A stretch of 64,000 nt of DNA from Ammoniphilus resinae (GCF_017873965.1 NZ_JAGGKT010000014.1:1-64000); one strand, 5' to 3'. Counted from the stretch's first letter, positions 1-9,054 are shown. Notes: generated by a model from the letters alone, not told the origin. Numbers and translations: made by a program.

Positions 1-36
1 TCTCCAGTTTCTCCGTGTTGTATCTGCTTATTATAC

Positions 37-89
37 AAAAAAGTACCCCATAGGTAGACTTTTTTTAATGTGTCTACTCTATAGGGTAC
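37..89 (-). terminator. Rho-independent terminator of mqnE
   Basis: Read on the minus strand this is a stem of about 17 bp (arms at 72-89 and 43-59, two imperfect positions) followed by a run of six T. It lies 33 bases past the mqnE stop codon, so it most likely ends the mqnE transcript. Confidence 0.8.
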
Positions 90-121
90 ATTTTAAAAAA
101 TGGGACAGCCTTTTTTTTCAC

Positions 122-1225
122 TTAGTATTCTTTCACAATATTGTAGAAGGTATCTCTTTCTACTGCTTTTCTTCCTGCCCCTTCGATCAGCCAAACAAGT
201 TCTTCACGTGTTAGTGCGCTTTGTGTTAAGGCTCCAACCGCATGGCTGATTCGTTCTTCCGTCAATGTTCCATGGATATCGGAAGAACCAAAGTTCATAG
301 CTAATTGGGTTAATTGGGTACCAATGTTAATCCAGTAAGCTTTAATATGTGGGAAGTTATCGAGCATCAAACGGCTGATGGCGATGGTTTTTAGGTCATC
401 GAAAGCAGAGGTTCTCCGCTTAATTCCGGCATTTTTGCTTTTGGGCTGAATAGCCAAAGGGATAAACACCAAGAATCCATTGGTCTCATCCTGCAGTTTC
501 CGTACACGATCCATATGGATCAGACGTTCTTCGTAGGATTCAATGGAACCATACAACATTGTGGAATGGGTTTTTAAACCGAGCTCGTGTGCAATTCGAT
601 GAGTATTTAACCATTCATCTGTGCTAGCCTTCTCCGGACTCATTTTCTCCCGGTAATTCTCGGTAAGAATTTCCGCACCGCCGCCAGTTAAAGACTCAAG
701 ACCTGCCTTCATTAGTTCTTGTATAACCTCTTTTACGCTTAGACCGGAAATTTGGCTAAAAAAGACAATTTCTGCTGCCGTATAAGCCTTGATGGTTACA
801 TCCGGATAATGTTTTTTCAAGGTTCGAACAGTATTCACATAATACTCAAAAGGGACTGTGTGATTATGTCCGCCGACAATATGAAACTCCCGAATCGATG
901 ATTGGAAGTTCTTTTCCACGTAATGAAGAAGTTCTTCTTCATTCATTGTGTAGGCACCCTCTTCACCAGGGTCGCGACGGAAACCACAAAATTTGCAATG
1001 GGCTTCACAAACATTCGTAGGGTTAATGTACATATTTTGAATGAAGAAAACACGGTTGCCATTTCTCTTTAAATTAAAAGTGTTGGCTAATTGCCCAATG
1101 GTTAGTAAATCATTCGAATGATAGAGGGTTAGCCCGTCATCGATCGTTAGGCGTTCCCCAATTTTGACCTTTTCGATGATTGGTAATAGTGCTTTATCAG
1201 CAGCTTCTTGTAATAATAGGCTCAT
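122..1225 (-). CDS. mqnE: Aminofutalosine synthase MqnE (radical SAM)
   Basis: Radical SAM enzyme that joins the adenosyl radical to 3-[(1-carboxyvinyl)oxy]benzoate to form 6-amino-6-deoxyfutalosine, an early step of the futalosine route to menaquinone. The 367-residue protein has the radical SAM cysteine motif CxxxCxxC as CEAHCKFC near residues 73-80, then a GGG(A)E segment and a C-terminal half typical of MqnE rather than MqnC. The ATG is preceded by GAGGTG and AAGG on the minus strand. It stands alone with its own terminator; no other mqn gene is in the window. Its presence suggests this Bacillales member does not use the MenFDHCEB route. Assignment is from family recognition; MqnC is the main alternative. 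Confidence 0.9.
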   Translation of the reverse strand: MSLLLQEAADKALLPIIEKVKIGERLTIDDGLTLYHSNDLLTIGQLANTFNLKRNGNRVFFIQNMYINPTNVCEAHCKFCGFRRDPGEEGAYTMNEEELLHYVEKNFQSSIREFHIVGGHNHTVPFEYYVNTVRTLKKHYPDVTIKAYTAAEIVFFSQISGLSVKEVIQELMKAGLESLTGGGAEILTENYREKMSPEKASTDEWLNTHRIAHELGLKTHSTMLYGSIESYEERLIHMDRVRKLQDETNGFLVFIPLAIQPKSKNAGIKRRTSAFDDLKTIAISRLMLDNFPHIKAYWINIGTQLTQLAMNFGSSDIHGTLTEERISHAVGALTQSALTREELVWLIEGAGRKAVERDTFYNIVKEY

Positions 1226-1456
1226 TTACCTTTTTCACCTCAATATTCTTTATAAATTGTCCTGTCTAGTTTTTAATCACTTACTCATTATAAGTTTAAA
1301 TGGTGGGGGAGACAAGGAAAATACATGTTGGCGGATAATGGGTAATATATATATCAACGGTATTCACCTTGAGGAAAGGGGAAATTACCTGTATACTTTT
1401 AAGTATAGAGGTGTAAGATATTGATTAGTTTTTGGCCTCAGACGAGGAGGGGTAAA

Positions 1457-1813
1457 ATGATTAAAATCAGTGAAGATGCAGTAGGTAAGATTAAGGAAAT
1501 ACTTGCTGAGCAGAATAACGAGAATTTGTTTTTGCGCGTTGCTGTGAATCAGGGGGGCTGTAGTGGTTTTACCTATGGCATGGGATTTGATGAAGAAGAA
1601 CGCACCGGTGACAAGGATTTTGTTATAGATGGATTAAGGGTTGTAGTCGACGAGGATAGTGCAAAATATTTATATGGTGTGGAAATTGATTATAAAGAAT
1701 CAATGGTGGGCGGCGGGTTTACCATTGAAAATCCCAACGCAATTGCCACATGCGGTTGTGGTTCCAGTTTCCGTACGGCAACAGATGAAGGAAAAGCGGA
1801 GAAGTGTGATTAA
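1457..1813 (+). CDS. A-type Fe-S cluster carrier (IscA/ErpA/HesB family)
   Basis: Small cytosolic carrier that binds and delivers Fe-S clusters to apoproteins. The start chosen is the ATG directly after GAGGAGGGG, giving 118 residues, the normal family length; the reading frame is open a little further upstream but lacks a ribosome site there. The three conserved cysteines are visible: one in the GGCSGF segment near residue 33 and two in the CGCGSSF segment near residues 100-102. It is a single-gene unit followed at once by a strong bidirectional terminator. Which A-type subclass it belongs to (ErpA, IscA, SufA) cannot be decided from the sequence alone. Confidence 0.9.
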   Translation: MIKISEDAVGKIKEILAEQNNENLFLRVAVNQGGCSGFTYGMGFDEEERTGDKDFVIDGLRVVVDEDSAKYLYGVEIDYKESMVGGGFTIENPNAIATCGCGSSFRTATDEGKAEKCD

Positions 1814-1820
1814 TGATAAA

Positions 1821-1857
1821 AAAAAAACCGGCCAGCGGAAATGCTGGCCGGTTTTTT
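1821..1857. terminator. Bidirectional terminator
   Basis: Perfect 11-bp stem (arms about 1826-1836 and 1843-1853, loop of 6) with an A-run on the left and a T-run on the right. It can end both the Fe-S carrier gene and the convergent small membrane protein gene. Confidence 0.93.
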
Positions 1858-2043
1858 TCAGGAATTCCTTGCTCCGAGAAGCATGGTGTAGGCAACATAG
1901 CTTGCCATCGCAATGAAGGATAATACCGCACCAATCATCCCTTCAATTGAACCACCTGTTCCGACTAACAATAGGATTGGTATGGCAAAAGTTACAACGA
2001 CAAGAAAAGCGATGTAAATGATATTTGTTGTTGTTCGTGACAT
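1858..2043 (-). CDS. Small two-helix membrane protein, unknown function
   Basis: A 61-residue hydrophobic protein with two predicted membrane segments (roughly residues 8-28 and 36-56) separated by a short glycine-rich turn. Two ATG codons lie close together; the second is chosen because AGGAGG sits 8 bases before it, whereas the first is only 2 bases from it. The stop codon touches the shared terminator. I do not recognise a family. It lies between the Fe-S carrier and the ferredoxin-NADP reductase gene, which does not reveal a role. Confidence 0.65.
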   Translation of the reverse strand: MSRTTTNIIYIAFLVVVTFAIPILLLVGTGGSIEGMIGAVLSFIAMASYVAYTMLLGARNS

Positions 2044-2125
2044 GTTCATGTCCTCCTAAACAGAATCTGTATCCTTACTTTTTGTTTAGAAAAACATTAC
2101 TATGCCATGAAAAAAACACCAGTCC

Positions 2126-3124
2126 TTAAAGATTCATCGAACTACTGTGTCCAGGTTGTAGCTTGGCTTCTGGATCAATATAGGATTTTGCGTTGTTAAC
2201 AGCTGTAGGGGCTTCCCCAAAGCCAACGGCAATTAATTTTACTTTTCCCGGATAGGTAGCGATATCGCCTGCAGCATAGATTCCTGGAATATTGGTTTCC
2301 ATCTTGGAGTTGACCAGAATGCTTCCTTTCTCCAATTCCAGCCCCCAGCTTTTAATTGGACCAAGAGAGGAAACAAATCCAAAGTTAACAATGACTGAAT
2401 CTACTGCTAATGTTTGTTTTTCCTGTGTTTTGTTTTGCATAACAGTCAGTGTTTCTATCGTATCTTTCCCGTTAAGATCCTTGATTTCATACGGGGTTAA
2501 AACCTTCACCCTGGAGTTCATCAAAGTTTCTACACTATGCTCATGCGCACGGAATTTATCTCGACGATGAATAATATGGACTTCTTTGGCAATCGGTTCT
2601 AACATCAAAGCCCAGTCCACAGCCGAATCGCCTCCACCGATTACAGCTACCTTTTGACCAGCAAACAAATTAAGGTCATTGACAAAGTAGTGAAGGTTTT
2701 TCCCTTCATATATTGAAGCTTTCGGATGCTCCAGGCGCCGTGGTTCAAAAGCACCCACCCCCGCTGTAATAATCACCGCTTTTGCCAGGTGAATACCTTT
2801 ATCCGTGGTAACCACGAATTGATCTCCTTGTTTTTCAAGATTTAAAACTCGTTCTTCTAAAGAAATGGTTGGTTCAAAGTACATAGCCTGTTCTTTAAGT
2901 GCATTCACCAATTCCTGGGCGCGGATTTTTGGGAATCCAGCTACATCATAAATATATTTTTCAGGATAAAGAGCGGCAAGCTGTCCACCTAATTGAGGCA
3001 TGCTTTCAATGATTTTTACTGAGCATTGGCGCATTCCGCCGTAAAAAGCAGTGAAAATCCCCGTTGGTCCACCGCCAACGATTAAAAGGTCATAAACTTT
3101 TTCATCACGATAAAGATTCATCAT
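2126..3124 (-). CDS. yumC: Ferredoxin--NADP(+) reductase, thioredoxin-reductase-like (YumC type)
   Basis: Flavoprotein that moves electrons between NADPH and ferredoxin or flavodoxin. At 332 residues it has exactly the length of Bacillus YumC. The FAD-binding GGGPTG is at residues 17-22, the NAD(P)-binding GGGDSAVD lies near residue 165, and the FAD-contacting AAGDIA near residue 288. There is no CxxC between the dinucleotide domains, which separates it from true thioredoxin reductases. GGAGGTG precedes two adjacent ATG codons, either of which could start translation. It is divergent from the NADH dehydrogenase gene and shares a 430-base regulatory gap with it. Confidence 0.92.
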   Translation of the reverse strand: MMNLYRDEKVYDLLIVGGGPTGIFTAFYGGMRQCSVKIIESMPQLGGQLAALYPEKYIYDVAGFPKIRAQELVNALKEQAMYFEPTISLEERVLNLEKQGDQFVVTTDKGIHLAKAVIITAGVGAFEPRRLEHPKASIYEGKNLHYFVNDLNLFAGQKVAVIGGGDSAVDWALMLEPIAKEVHIIHRRDKFRAHEHSVETLMNSRVKVLTPYEIKDLNGKDTIETLTVMQNKTQEKQTLAVDSVIVNFGFVSSLGPIKSWGLELEKGSILVNSKMETNIPGIYAAGDIATYPGKVKLIAVGFGEAPTAVNNAKSYIDPEAKLQPGHSSSMNL

Positions 3125-3344
3125 CTGACACCTCCGGAATAATCCTACTAAAGCTCTTTACTTTATCTAGGGCAACGTTAAAGAGGTAAAAAGAATATGA
3201 ATTTTTCTATCTTTATGATTTCATTGATTCTAATTATAACTTCGGTAACATTTTCTGGAAAGACTAAAATGTAATCCAAGTCTGATTTCCTTGTTTTAAT
3301 AGTGAAAATACATCTAATTAGTTGTTAATATTCTGAATATAACT

Positions 3345-3362
3345 TTGTGCAATTTTTCACTT
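3345..3362. promoter_or_regulatory. Rex-like redox operator candidate
   Basis: TTGTGCAATTTTTCACTT agrees at 14 of 18 positions with the Rex consensus TTGTGAAATATTTCACAA. It lies in the 3125-3555 gap between the ferredoxin-NADP reductase and the type II NADH dehydrogenase, the latter a known Rex target in Bacillus. The site was read by eye; binding is inferred. Confidence 0.5.
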
Positions 3363-3393
3363 GAAAACTCTGCCAAAAGGTTTTATGATTAGA

Positions 3394-3411
3394 TTGTGAA
3401 CGAATTGTGAA
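3394..3411. promoter_or_regulatory. Second Rex-like half-site pair (direct repeat)
   Basis: TTGTGAA occurs twice in direct orientation, 4 bases apart (3394-3400 and 3405-3411). Each copy equals a perfect Rex half-site, though the pair is direct rather than inverted. It lies 32 bases after the first candidate. The rest of the 430-base gap is AT-rich with no gene; a small hairpin around 3443-3460 was seen but has no clear role. Confidence 0.3.
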
Positions 3412-3555
3412 AAAATGAGCATAGGATTTTCGGTAAAAAAGGAAAAACCTTTTAGGGTTTCATTTCACTCTTTGTAAAATACTATACAAAAAGGTATGGG
3501 GTTAAGTGAAATAGAATACCTTAACAAACAATATATAGAAACTGGATGTGATGGG

Positions 3556-4746
3556 ATGAATAAGAGGATCGTAATTTTAGGTGCCGGTTACGGTGGGATG
3601 ATGACAGCTACAAGGCTTCAAAAGATGTTGAACTACAACGAAGCAGAAGTTACATTGGTAAACAAGCATGATTATCATTATTTAACAACCTGGTTACATG
3701 AGCCAGCTGCAGGTACCCTTGATGCTGAACGCTGTCAGATTGAAATTGAATCCGTGATCGATACCAACCGGATTAACTTTGTAAAAGGAACTGCTGAGTC
3801 TATTGATCCCAACGCGAAATCCGTAAAATTAACGGATGGGCAAACGCTTGAATATGATTATCTAGTAGTGGGCCTCGGTGCAGACCCAGAAACATTCGGA
3901 ATCCAAGGATTAAAAGAATATGCTCTAGGTATTCGAAGCATCAACAGCGTCCGTTTAATCAAAGAACACATTGAATATATGTTTGCGAAATATCGCAGTG
4001 AACCAGATAAATTGGAATATTTAACAATTATTGTAGGTGGTGCAGGATTTACAGGTATCGAATTTGTCGGAGAATTAGGTGATCGCATTCCTGAACTATG
4101 CAATCAATTTGATATCGATCCTTCCCTCGTAAAAATATACAGCATTGAAGCAGCTCCAACCGCATTGCCAGGATTTGATCCGGAATTAGTTGAGTATGCA
4201 ATGAACATATTGGAGCGCAAGGGTGTTACCTTCAAAATTAATACACCAATTAAAGAATGTAATCCAGATGGCGTTATTTTGGCAACTGGTGAAGAAATTA
4301 AAGCTGGAACTATCGTATGGACCGGTGGCGTACGCGGAAACGCAATCGTAGAAAATTCCGGTTTCGAAACGATGAGAGGTCGGGTAAAAGTCGATGATTT
4401 CCTTCGTGCACCTGGGCATGATAATGTATTCATCCTTGGTGACTGTGCATTGATCATCAACGAAGAAACCAATCGTCCATACCCTCCAACAGCACAAATT
4501 GCGATGCAACAAGGGCAAACCTGTGCGGAGAACCTCACCTCATTAATTCGTGGAGGAGAATTGAAGAAATTTACTCCAGAAATTAAAGGGACTGTAGCTT
4601 CTCTTGGTAAAGGCGAAGCAATGGGGATTGTAGGTTCTAAGAAAATTTATGGTTCCACAGCATCTGTTATGAAGAAAGTCATCGATAACCGTTACTTGTA
4701 TCTATTAGGCGGAATGGGACTATTGTTGAAAAAATCTAAACTTTAG
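3556..4746 (+). CDS. ndh: Type II NADH:quinone oxidoreductase (NDH-2)
   Basis: Peripheral membrane flavoprotein that oxidises NADH and reduces menaquinone without pumping protons. The protein closely matches Bacillus YumB/Ndh: [10 protein letters not shown] at the N terminus for [14 protein letters not shown] mid-protein for NADH, an ILGD segment near residue 295, the [11 protein letters not shown] quinone-side motif, and a basic C-terminal LLKKSKL tail. The start at 3556 gives 396 residues, near the usual length; the frame is open 20 codons upstream from 3496 but that extension is not family-like. The ribosome site at 3556 is weak, so the start is uncertain. Rex-like sites upstream fit redox control. 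A small gene follows 10 bases downstream. Confidence 0.9.
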   Translation: MNKRIVILGAGYGGMMTATRLQKMLNYNEAEVTLVNKHDYHYLTTWLHEPAAGTLDAERCQIEIESVIDTNRINFVKGTAESIDPNAKSVKLTDGQTLEYDYLVVGLGADPETFGIQGLKEYALGIRSINSVRLIKEHIEYMFAKYRSEPDKLEYLTIIVGGAGFTGIEFVGELGDRIPELCNQFDIDPSLVKIYSIEAAPTALPGFDPELVEYAMNILERKGVTFKINTPIKECNPDGVILATGEEIKAGTIVWTGGVRGNAIVENSGFETMRGRVKVDDFLRAPGHDNVFILGDCALIINEETNRPYPPTAQIAMQQGQTCAENLTSLIRGGELKKFTPEIKGTVASLGKGEAMGIVGSKKIYGSTASVMKKVIDNRYLYLLGGMGLLLKKSKL

Positions 4747-4756
4747 GTGATGTCGA

Positions 4757-4993
4757 ATGCGGCATGCAAGTGTTCAGGTTAGAGCGAAGCTGACGAAAGA
4801 AGAGCAAGAAAGGTACGAGCAGCTCTTTGAAGTAGGAAAATTCCTTGAGGATTCAAATCGTTACGATTTGGCCTATGCAGTACAAAAGGAAATAGAGTAT
4901 CTAATCCTCCCAGCGATCGAACGGCTAAAAGAAGGCAGCAAAGAAAGAGACCGCATCAATCAAGCCTATTTGCATCAGATGAATAATCAATAA
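4757..4993 (+). CDS. Small charged helical protein downstream of ndh, unknown function
   Basis: A 78-residue, highly charged, probably all-helical protein with no signal peptide and no membrane segment. It begins 10 bases after the NADH dehydrogenase stop and ends at a strong terminator, so the two are almost certainly cotranscribed. GGTGA precedes the ATG. I do not recognise a family; repeated Glu/Lys/Arg and Tyr residues suggest a compact helical bundle or a partner-binding protein. A role tied to NDH-2 is only a guess from the operon. Confidence 0.7.
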   Translation: MRHASVQVRAKLTKEEQERYEQLFEVGKFLEDSNRYDLAYAVQKEIEYLILPAIERLKEGSKERDRINQAYLHQMNNQ

Positions 4994-5019
4994 AAAACAG
5001 CCCTTTTGGGCTGTTTTTT
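4994..5019 (+). terminator. Terminator of the ndh operon
   Basis: AAAAACAGCCC / GGGCTGTTTTTT with a four-base loop, starting right at the stop codon of the small gene. It is symmetrical enough to work in both directions. Confidence 0.93.
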
Positions 5020-5138
5020 CGTGGATTGGTGAGGGGGCGTAGAGTCTGTCTTTTGAGTGGAACTTAGGAGCTAAGTTGACCAGTCTATCGGATTCAAGTA
5101 AACTAGTTCTTATGAAGAAAAATGGAAGGTGATTTACG

Positions 5139-5396
5139 GTGAACATTGCCCAACTTATTATTTCGGTTCCTTTATTTTTGGTATTGGCGTTCGGAATAGG
5201 ATTTATTATAAATATGTTAATTAAAACAACATGGCTGCCTTTGGCCGTTTATGTTTTAGTTCTCATTTACTTATTTGTTAAAATGGGTGCGCTGCTTCCG
5301 GTAGATTATATAGTGCTCACTTCGGGTCTGCTTGGTGCGATCTTAAGTGGAGTTACAATTAAAACTCTCAGAGCAAAAGGGTATCGGATGTTTTAA
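5139..5396 (+). CDS. yuiB: YuiB-like small membrane protein
   Basis: An 85-residue integral membrane protein with three hydrophobic stretches (about residues 5-27, 31-50 and 55-72) and a basic C-terminal tail. It resembles Bacillus YuiB, a conserved protein of unknown function, and the position next to yuiC and yuiD homologues supports this. The start is GTG at 5139, with GGAAGGTGA just upstream. It has its own terminator. Confidence 0.75.
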   Translation: MNIAQLIISVPLFLVLAFGIGFIINMLIKTTWLPLAVYVLVLIYLFVKMGALLPVDYIVLTSGLLGAILSGVTIKTLRAKGYRMF

Positions 5397-5406
5397 AGAT
5401 AGAAGA

Positions 5407-5453
5407 AGGGCTTCTTCTCAACTGTATCTAAGTTGATGAAGAGGCTCTTTTTT
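5407..5453 (+). terminator. Terminator after yuiB
   Basis: Imperfect long hairpin (arms about 5408-5423 and 5430-5446) followed by seven T. The mismatches make it less regular than its neighbours, but position and T-run fit. Confidence 0.7.
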
Positions 5454-5609
5454 TATTTCACCAGTTCGATTTGGACTGAAAATCTAAGATCCCTACGAGT
5501 TGAGTCCTAAAAACGTCTCTGTTCCCTCCTACATCCCCAGAACTAGTATATATTCCTGAAAAATGGAGACCATGAAATTATGGAGAGGAACTAAGAAGGG
5601 GAGTAGAGA

Positions 5610-6200
5610 ATGAAACTCGTACATACAACGTATGTTGTAACCACGATTTTATTTGTTTTGGCTGCTTCGTTTTTACTAACGGAGCAATCTGTGCCAAACC
5701 AGGATATACAAGTGAAGGTTGAGGAACCAGCGGAAAAGCCGGTGGTGCCTGAACAAACTGAACAAATGCCTGAAGTGGCGAGCGAGCATGATTTATTGGC
5801 CCACTTACCAAGTGTGGATGTTGTGGCTACAGGTTATTATGCAGGCCCGGAGTCGACGGGGAAGGATGTAGGCCATCCCCAATATGGGATTACATACTCG
5901 GGAGTTAAGGTTGTTCGGGATGTGTACTCGACTATTGCGGCCGATTTAACCATGTTTCCGTTAGGAACGATTCTCTATATTCCCGGATATGGGTATGGGG
6001 TCGTAGCTGACATTGGTTCAGCTATCAAAGGAAACAAGATTGACCTATATTTTGATACGATTGACGATGTTTATAATAAGTGGGGAAAAAAGTCCCTTGA
6101 TGTCTATGTCGTCAAACGTGGTGAGGGGATCCTCACAGAAGCGATGATGAAGGACCTAAACAATAAACAATTAGTCCGCGCTAACGTTCAGTTGAATTAA
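5610..6200 (+). CDS. yuiC: YuiC-like 3D-domain protein, probable secreted peptidoglycan lytic enzyme
   Basis: A 196-residue protein with an N-terminal signal or anchor helix (about residues 8-25), a Pro/Glu-rich linker, then a 3D domain from about residue 68. The three aspartates that name the domain are visible in [17 protein letters not shown] and the adjacent DTIDD. Bacillus YuiC is a small MltA-like stationary-phase muralytic enzyme; the same extracellular role is inferred here. The ATG follows a GGGGAG site. Flanking yuiB and yuiD homologues keep the known order. Confidence 0.85.
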   Translation: MKLVHTTYVVTTILFVLAASFLLTEQSVPNQDIQVKVEEPAEKPVVPEQTEQMPEVASEHDLLAHLPSVDVVATGYYAGPESTGKDVGHPQYGITYSGVKVVRDVYSTIAADLTMFPLGTILYIPGYGYGVVADIGSAIKGNKIDLYFDTIDDVYNKWGKKSLDVYVVKRGEGILTEAMMKDLNNKQLVRANVQLN

Positions 6201-6205
6201 TAGGA

Positions 6206-6249
6206 AAAGGCTGTTCGAGATCGATAAACCGATGGAGACAGCCTTTTTT
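6206..6249. terminator. Bidirectional terminator between yuiC and yuiD
   Basis: AAAGGCTGT at 6206-6214 pairs with ACAGCCTTT at 6238-6246, with an inner ATCG/CGAT stem and a T-run on the right. The minus-strand copy also has T residues, so it can serve the convergent gene too. Confidence 0.85.
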
Positions 6250-6252
6250 CTT

Positions 6253-6735
6253 CTATAGATCAAAACAAGTGGACAAAGCAAGTGCCATTATAATTCCAAC
6301 ACTGCCGCCCACTAACACTTCTGCAGGCTGGTGGCCGAGAAGCTCTTTTAATTTTTGGCGGTTTTGCTCGCGAAAAGGTTTGATACGAAAATGTTTTAGA
6401 TCTTCTTGAAGGGATCGGAAATCCTCGAGTAAACTATTTAACAAGGCTGCGTGCTCGCCAGCATGTCGTCTTACCCCAGCAGCATCAAACATGACTATGA
6501 CGGCGAAGACAACGGATAATGCGAAAAAAGCACTATGAAATCCCTCTGTCATCCCGATCGCTGTGGCCAGACCTGTCACCGCAGCAGAATGGGAACTTGG
6601 CATCCCGCCTGTACTAAATAATAGGCCCCATTGCCAGGTACGATGGGTGATAAAGTGTAAAGGAACTTTGATAGCTTGGGCAATGCCAATTGAGGCCAGA
6701 GAGGCCCACAGAGGGTAGTTCTCAAGTAATGACAT
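6253..6735 (-). CDS. yuiD: YuiD-like divergent PAP2 / DUF212 membrane protein
   Basis: A 160-residue membrane protein of the divergent PAP2 (acid phosphatase / haloperoxidase-related, DUF212) family. The family signature GGMPSSHSA is at about residues 42-50 and an RRHAGEHA segment near residue 90 supplies further conserved residues. Three to four hydrophobic segments are visible. A phosphatase or lipid-phosphate role is suggested by the distant PAP2 relationship but is not proven for this family. It converges on yuiC. Confidence 0.85.
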   Translation of the reverse strand: MSLLENYPLWASLASIGIAQAIKVPLHFITHRTWQWGLLFSTGGMPSSHSAAVTGLATAIGMTEGFHSAFFALSVVFAVIVMFDAAGVRRHAGEHAALLNSLLEDFRSLQEDLKHFRIKPFREQNRQKLKELLGHQPAEVLVGGSVGIIMALALSTCFDL

Positions 6736-6933
6736 GGATATAAAATCTTCCTTTCTGTAACCTGTCCTCTTCTTATTTTATCAAAAAACGCTAACAATCC
6801 TCTAGTTTTCTTTCTAATCTCCAAAATATGAATGATAAACAATAAAACAAAGGTAAAGTTCGCCTTTTAAATATTTTTTCTTTCCTTTTGTCCGGTATTA
6901 TCGTATAATGTTCCTACAAAACGAATATGATGA

Positions 6934-7002
6934 ACTCGTATAATAACAGGAATAGGGCCTGTGAGTCTCTACCTTTCCACCGTAAATGGAAAGACTACGA
7001 GT
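6934..7002 (+). promoter_or_regulatory. Guanine (purine-family) riboswitch aptamer
   Basis: P1 is perfect: ACTCGTA (6934-6940) with TACGAGT (6996-7002). The conserved core strings TCTACC, CCGTAAA and GACTAC are present, with the two short hairpin arms between them. The discriminating base before the final P1 strand is C (GACTAC), which marks the guanine rather than the adenine class. A TATAAT at 6904-6909 is a likely -10 box. The rest of the gap 6736-6903 is AT-rich and shows nothing else firm. Ligand binding should stabilise P1 and allow the downstream terminator to form. Confidence 0.97.
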
Positions 7003-7028
7003 GAATACCAATAATTTTGGGGAAATGG

Positions 7029-7079
7029 ACCCGGAATATTTGTTTTCACTCGAAACAGATATTCCGGGTTTCCTTTTTT
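7029..7079 (+). terminator. Riboswitch expression-platform terminator
   Basis: ACCCGGAATAT (7029-7039) pairs with ATATTCCGGGT (7059-7069), followed by TTCCTTTTTT. The loop contains TTCACTCG (7045-7052), the exact complement of CGAGTGAA (6998-7005), which includes the 3' strand of P1. That pairing gives a clear antiterminator alternative. Confidence 0.93.
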
Positions 7080-7104
7080 CTAAAAAGCTTTGGAGGATTG
7101 AACA

Positions 7105-7698
7105 GTGAAACTACTGAAAGAAAAAATTCAACAAGAAGGCATCATTTTGTCTGAATCAGTTTTAAAGGTCGATTCCTTTTTGAATCATCAAATTGATCCA
7201 GATTTAACAGTGGCCATGGGGAAAGATTTTTATCAGCACTTTTCCAAAGGAAAAAAGGTGACAAAAGTTTTAACCATTGAGTCCTCTGGGATTGCAGTAG
7301 GACTTACAACGGCTTTAGAATTTGGAGTTCCCTTGGTATTCGCTCGTAAGAAGAAATCATTAACCATGAACAATGAAGTTTTTGTATCAAAGGTTTACTC
7401 CTTTACTAAACAAGAAACGAATGAAATTACGGTCAGCAAGAAGTTTCTTTCTGCCGATGACCATGTACTGATTATTGATGATTTTTTGGCTAATGGCGAA
7501 GCGGCGTTGGGACTAGTATCTATCGTTCAACAAGCTGGAGCGAGTCTGGCGGGAATGGGGATCGTGATTGAAAAGGCCTTTCAAGATGGGGGTCAAAAGC
7601 TAAGAAATGCTGGATTTCATGTTTATTCCTTAGCACAGATCATCCGTTTGGACCATGAGAAAAAGAAAATCGAATTCCGTGAGGAGGCTTTAGTATAA
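7105..7698 (+). CDS. xpt: Xanthine phosphoribosyltransferase
   Basis: Cytosolic salvage enzyme converting xanthine and PRPP to XMP. The 197-residue length is normal for Xpt. The PRPP-binding loop [13 protein letters not shown] is at residues 121-133, and the ESSGIAVG and FARKKK segments of the family are present. The start is GTG after TTGGAGGA. It is the first gene after the guanine riboswitch and its stop codon overlaps the next start by one base, so translation of the two is probably coupled. Confidence 0.96.
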   Translation: MKLLKEKIQQEGIILSESVLKVDSFLNHQIDPDLTVAMGKDFYQHFSKGKKVTKVLTIESSGIAVGLTTALEFGVPLVFARKKKSLTMNNEVFVSKVYSFTKQETNEITVSKKFLSADDHVLIIDDFLANGEAALGLVSIVQQAGASLAGMGIVIEKAFQDGGQKLRNAGFHVYSLAQIIRLDHEKKKIEFREEALV

Positions 7699-9011
7699 TG
7701 GGCAAAAACAATCCGGGAAAGGTGTTTTCACTGGGATTACAGCATGTATTGGCCATGTATGGGGGAGCGATTATTGTTCCTTTGATTGTTGGCGGAGCAT
7801 TAAAACTAAATATGGAACAAATGGCTTATCTGGTTGCTATTGATTTGCTGATGTGTGGTGTAGCGACATTGTTGCAGGTTTGGAAGAATAAGTATTTTGG
7901 TATTGGTTTGCCCGTTGTGTTAGGCTGTGCCTTTCAATCAGTGGCTCCGATGATCGCCATCGGCTCTTCGTATGGCATGTCTGCCATTTATGGCGCCATC
8001 ATCGGATCTGGAATCTTCGTGTTGCTTATATCTGGTGTATTTGGGAAATTAATGAGATTTTTTCCGCCAGTTGTCACTGGGTCCGTTGTGACGATTATTG
8101 GAGTTACCTTGATTCCTGTTGCTTTTAACAACGCAGCGGGTGGAGTGGGAAGCCCAGACTTCGGAAATATCGAAAATCTATTGCTTGCTTTTGGAGTATT
8201 AGCCTTTATTATTGTTATTAATCGTTATTTTAATGGTTTTATCCAGGCAATCTCTGTGTTGTTAGGGATGATTATTGGAACTGTTGCTGCTTATCTTATG
8301 GGGAAGGTGGATTTATCCCCTGTCGCCGATGCATCTTGGTTTTCCGTTCCACATCCGCTTTACTTCGGGACCCCAACCTTTGAGTGGGGGGCTGTACTCA
8401 CAATGTGCCTTGTCATGATTGTTACCATGGTTGAATCCACGGGCGTATTTTTAGCCTTGGGGAAAATCTGCGAACGTGACTTGAACTCAGCAGATTTAAC
8501 TAAAGGGTATCGTGCGGAAGGATTAGCGATCGTTCTTGGGGGGATTTTTAATGCCTTTCCTTATACAACTTTCTCGCAAAACGTAGGATTAGTTCAACTT
8601 TCAAAAGTAAGAACGCGAGACGTAATTGTCGTCGCCGGATTCATTTTAGTTGTTTTAGGATTCCTGCCAAAGTTTGCAACACTGGCTACTCTCATACCGA
8701 ATCCGGTTTTGGGTGGAGCAATGGTAGCGATGTTTGGCATGGTGGCTGCTTCAGGGATTAAGATGCTTGGTGCTGTAGATTTCAACCGCAATGAGAATCT
8801 TCTAGTAATCGCTTGTTCAGTTGGAATGGGATTAGGGGTGTCCGTTGTACCGGATTTCTTTGCTCAGTTGCCATCAAGCATCCGAATTCTTGTGGATAAT
8901 GGGATTGTCGCAGGAAGTTTAACTGCTATTATTTTAAATATCTTCTTTAATATGGGACTTTCAGAAAAAAAAAGTACGGTATCGAACAGTAAACATGTCA
9001 AAGCAAGTTAA
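7698..9011 (+). CDS. pbuX: Xanthine permease
   Basis: Proton-coupled purine transporter of the nucleobase-ascorbate (NCS2) family, 437 residues with about 12-14 membrane segments. The family signature around QNVGLVQLSKVRTRDV is present near residues 297-312, as is the QHVLAMYGG segment at the N terminus. It overlaps xpt by one base and is under the same guanine riboswitch, the standard xpt-pbuX arrangement. A terminator follows. Confidence 0.95.
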   Translation: MGKNNPGKVFSLGLQHVLAMYGGAIIVPLIVGGALKLNMEQMAYLVAIDLLMCGVATLLQVWKNKYFGIGLPVVLGCAFQSVAPMIAIGSSYGMSAIYGAIIGSGIFVLLISGVFGKLMRFFPPVVTGSVVTIIGVTLIPVAFNNAAGGVGSPDFGNIENLLLAFGVLAFIIVINRYFNGFIQAISVLLGMIIGTVAAYLMGKVDLSPVADASWFSVPHPLYFGTPTFEWGAVLTMCLVMIVTMVESTGVFLALGKICERDLNSADLTKGYRAEGLAIVLGGIFNAFPYTTFSQNVGLVQLSKVRTRDVIVVAGFILVVLGFLPKFATLATLIPNPVLGGAMVAMFGMVAASGIKMLGAVDFNRNENLLVIACSVGMGLGVSVVPDFFAQLPSSIRILVDNGIVAGSLTAIILNIFFNMGLSEKKSTVSNSKHVKAS

Positions 9012-9022
9012 ATATCGATAGA

Positions 9023-9054
9023 GGTCGGCTTCATTATGAAGCCGACTTTTTTAT
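9023..9054 (+). terminator. Terminator of xpt-pbuX
   Basis: AGTCGGCTTCA pairs with TGAAGCCGACT with a very short loop, followed by TTTTTTATT. Confidence 0.93.

Noticed and set aside
6904-6940. PurR boxes upstream of xpt
   Set aside because: AACGAATAT resembles a half box but no convincing inverted pair with correct spacing was found; the riboswitch is sufficient.
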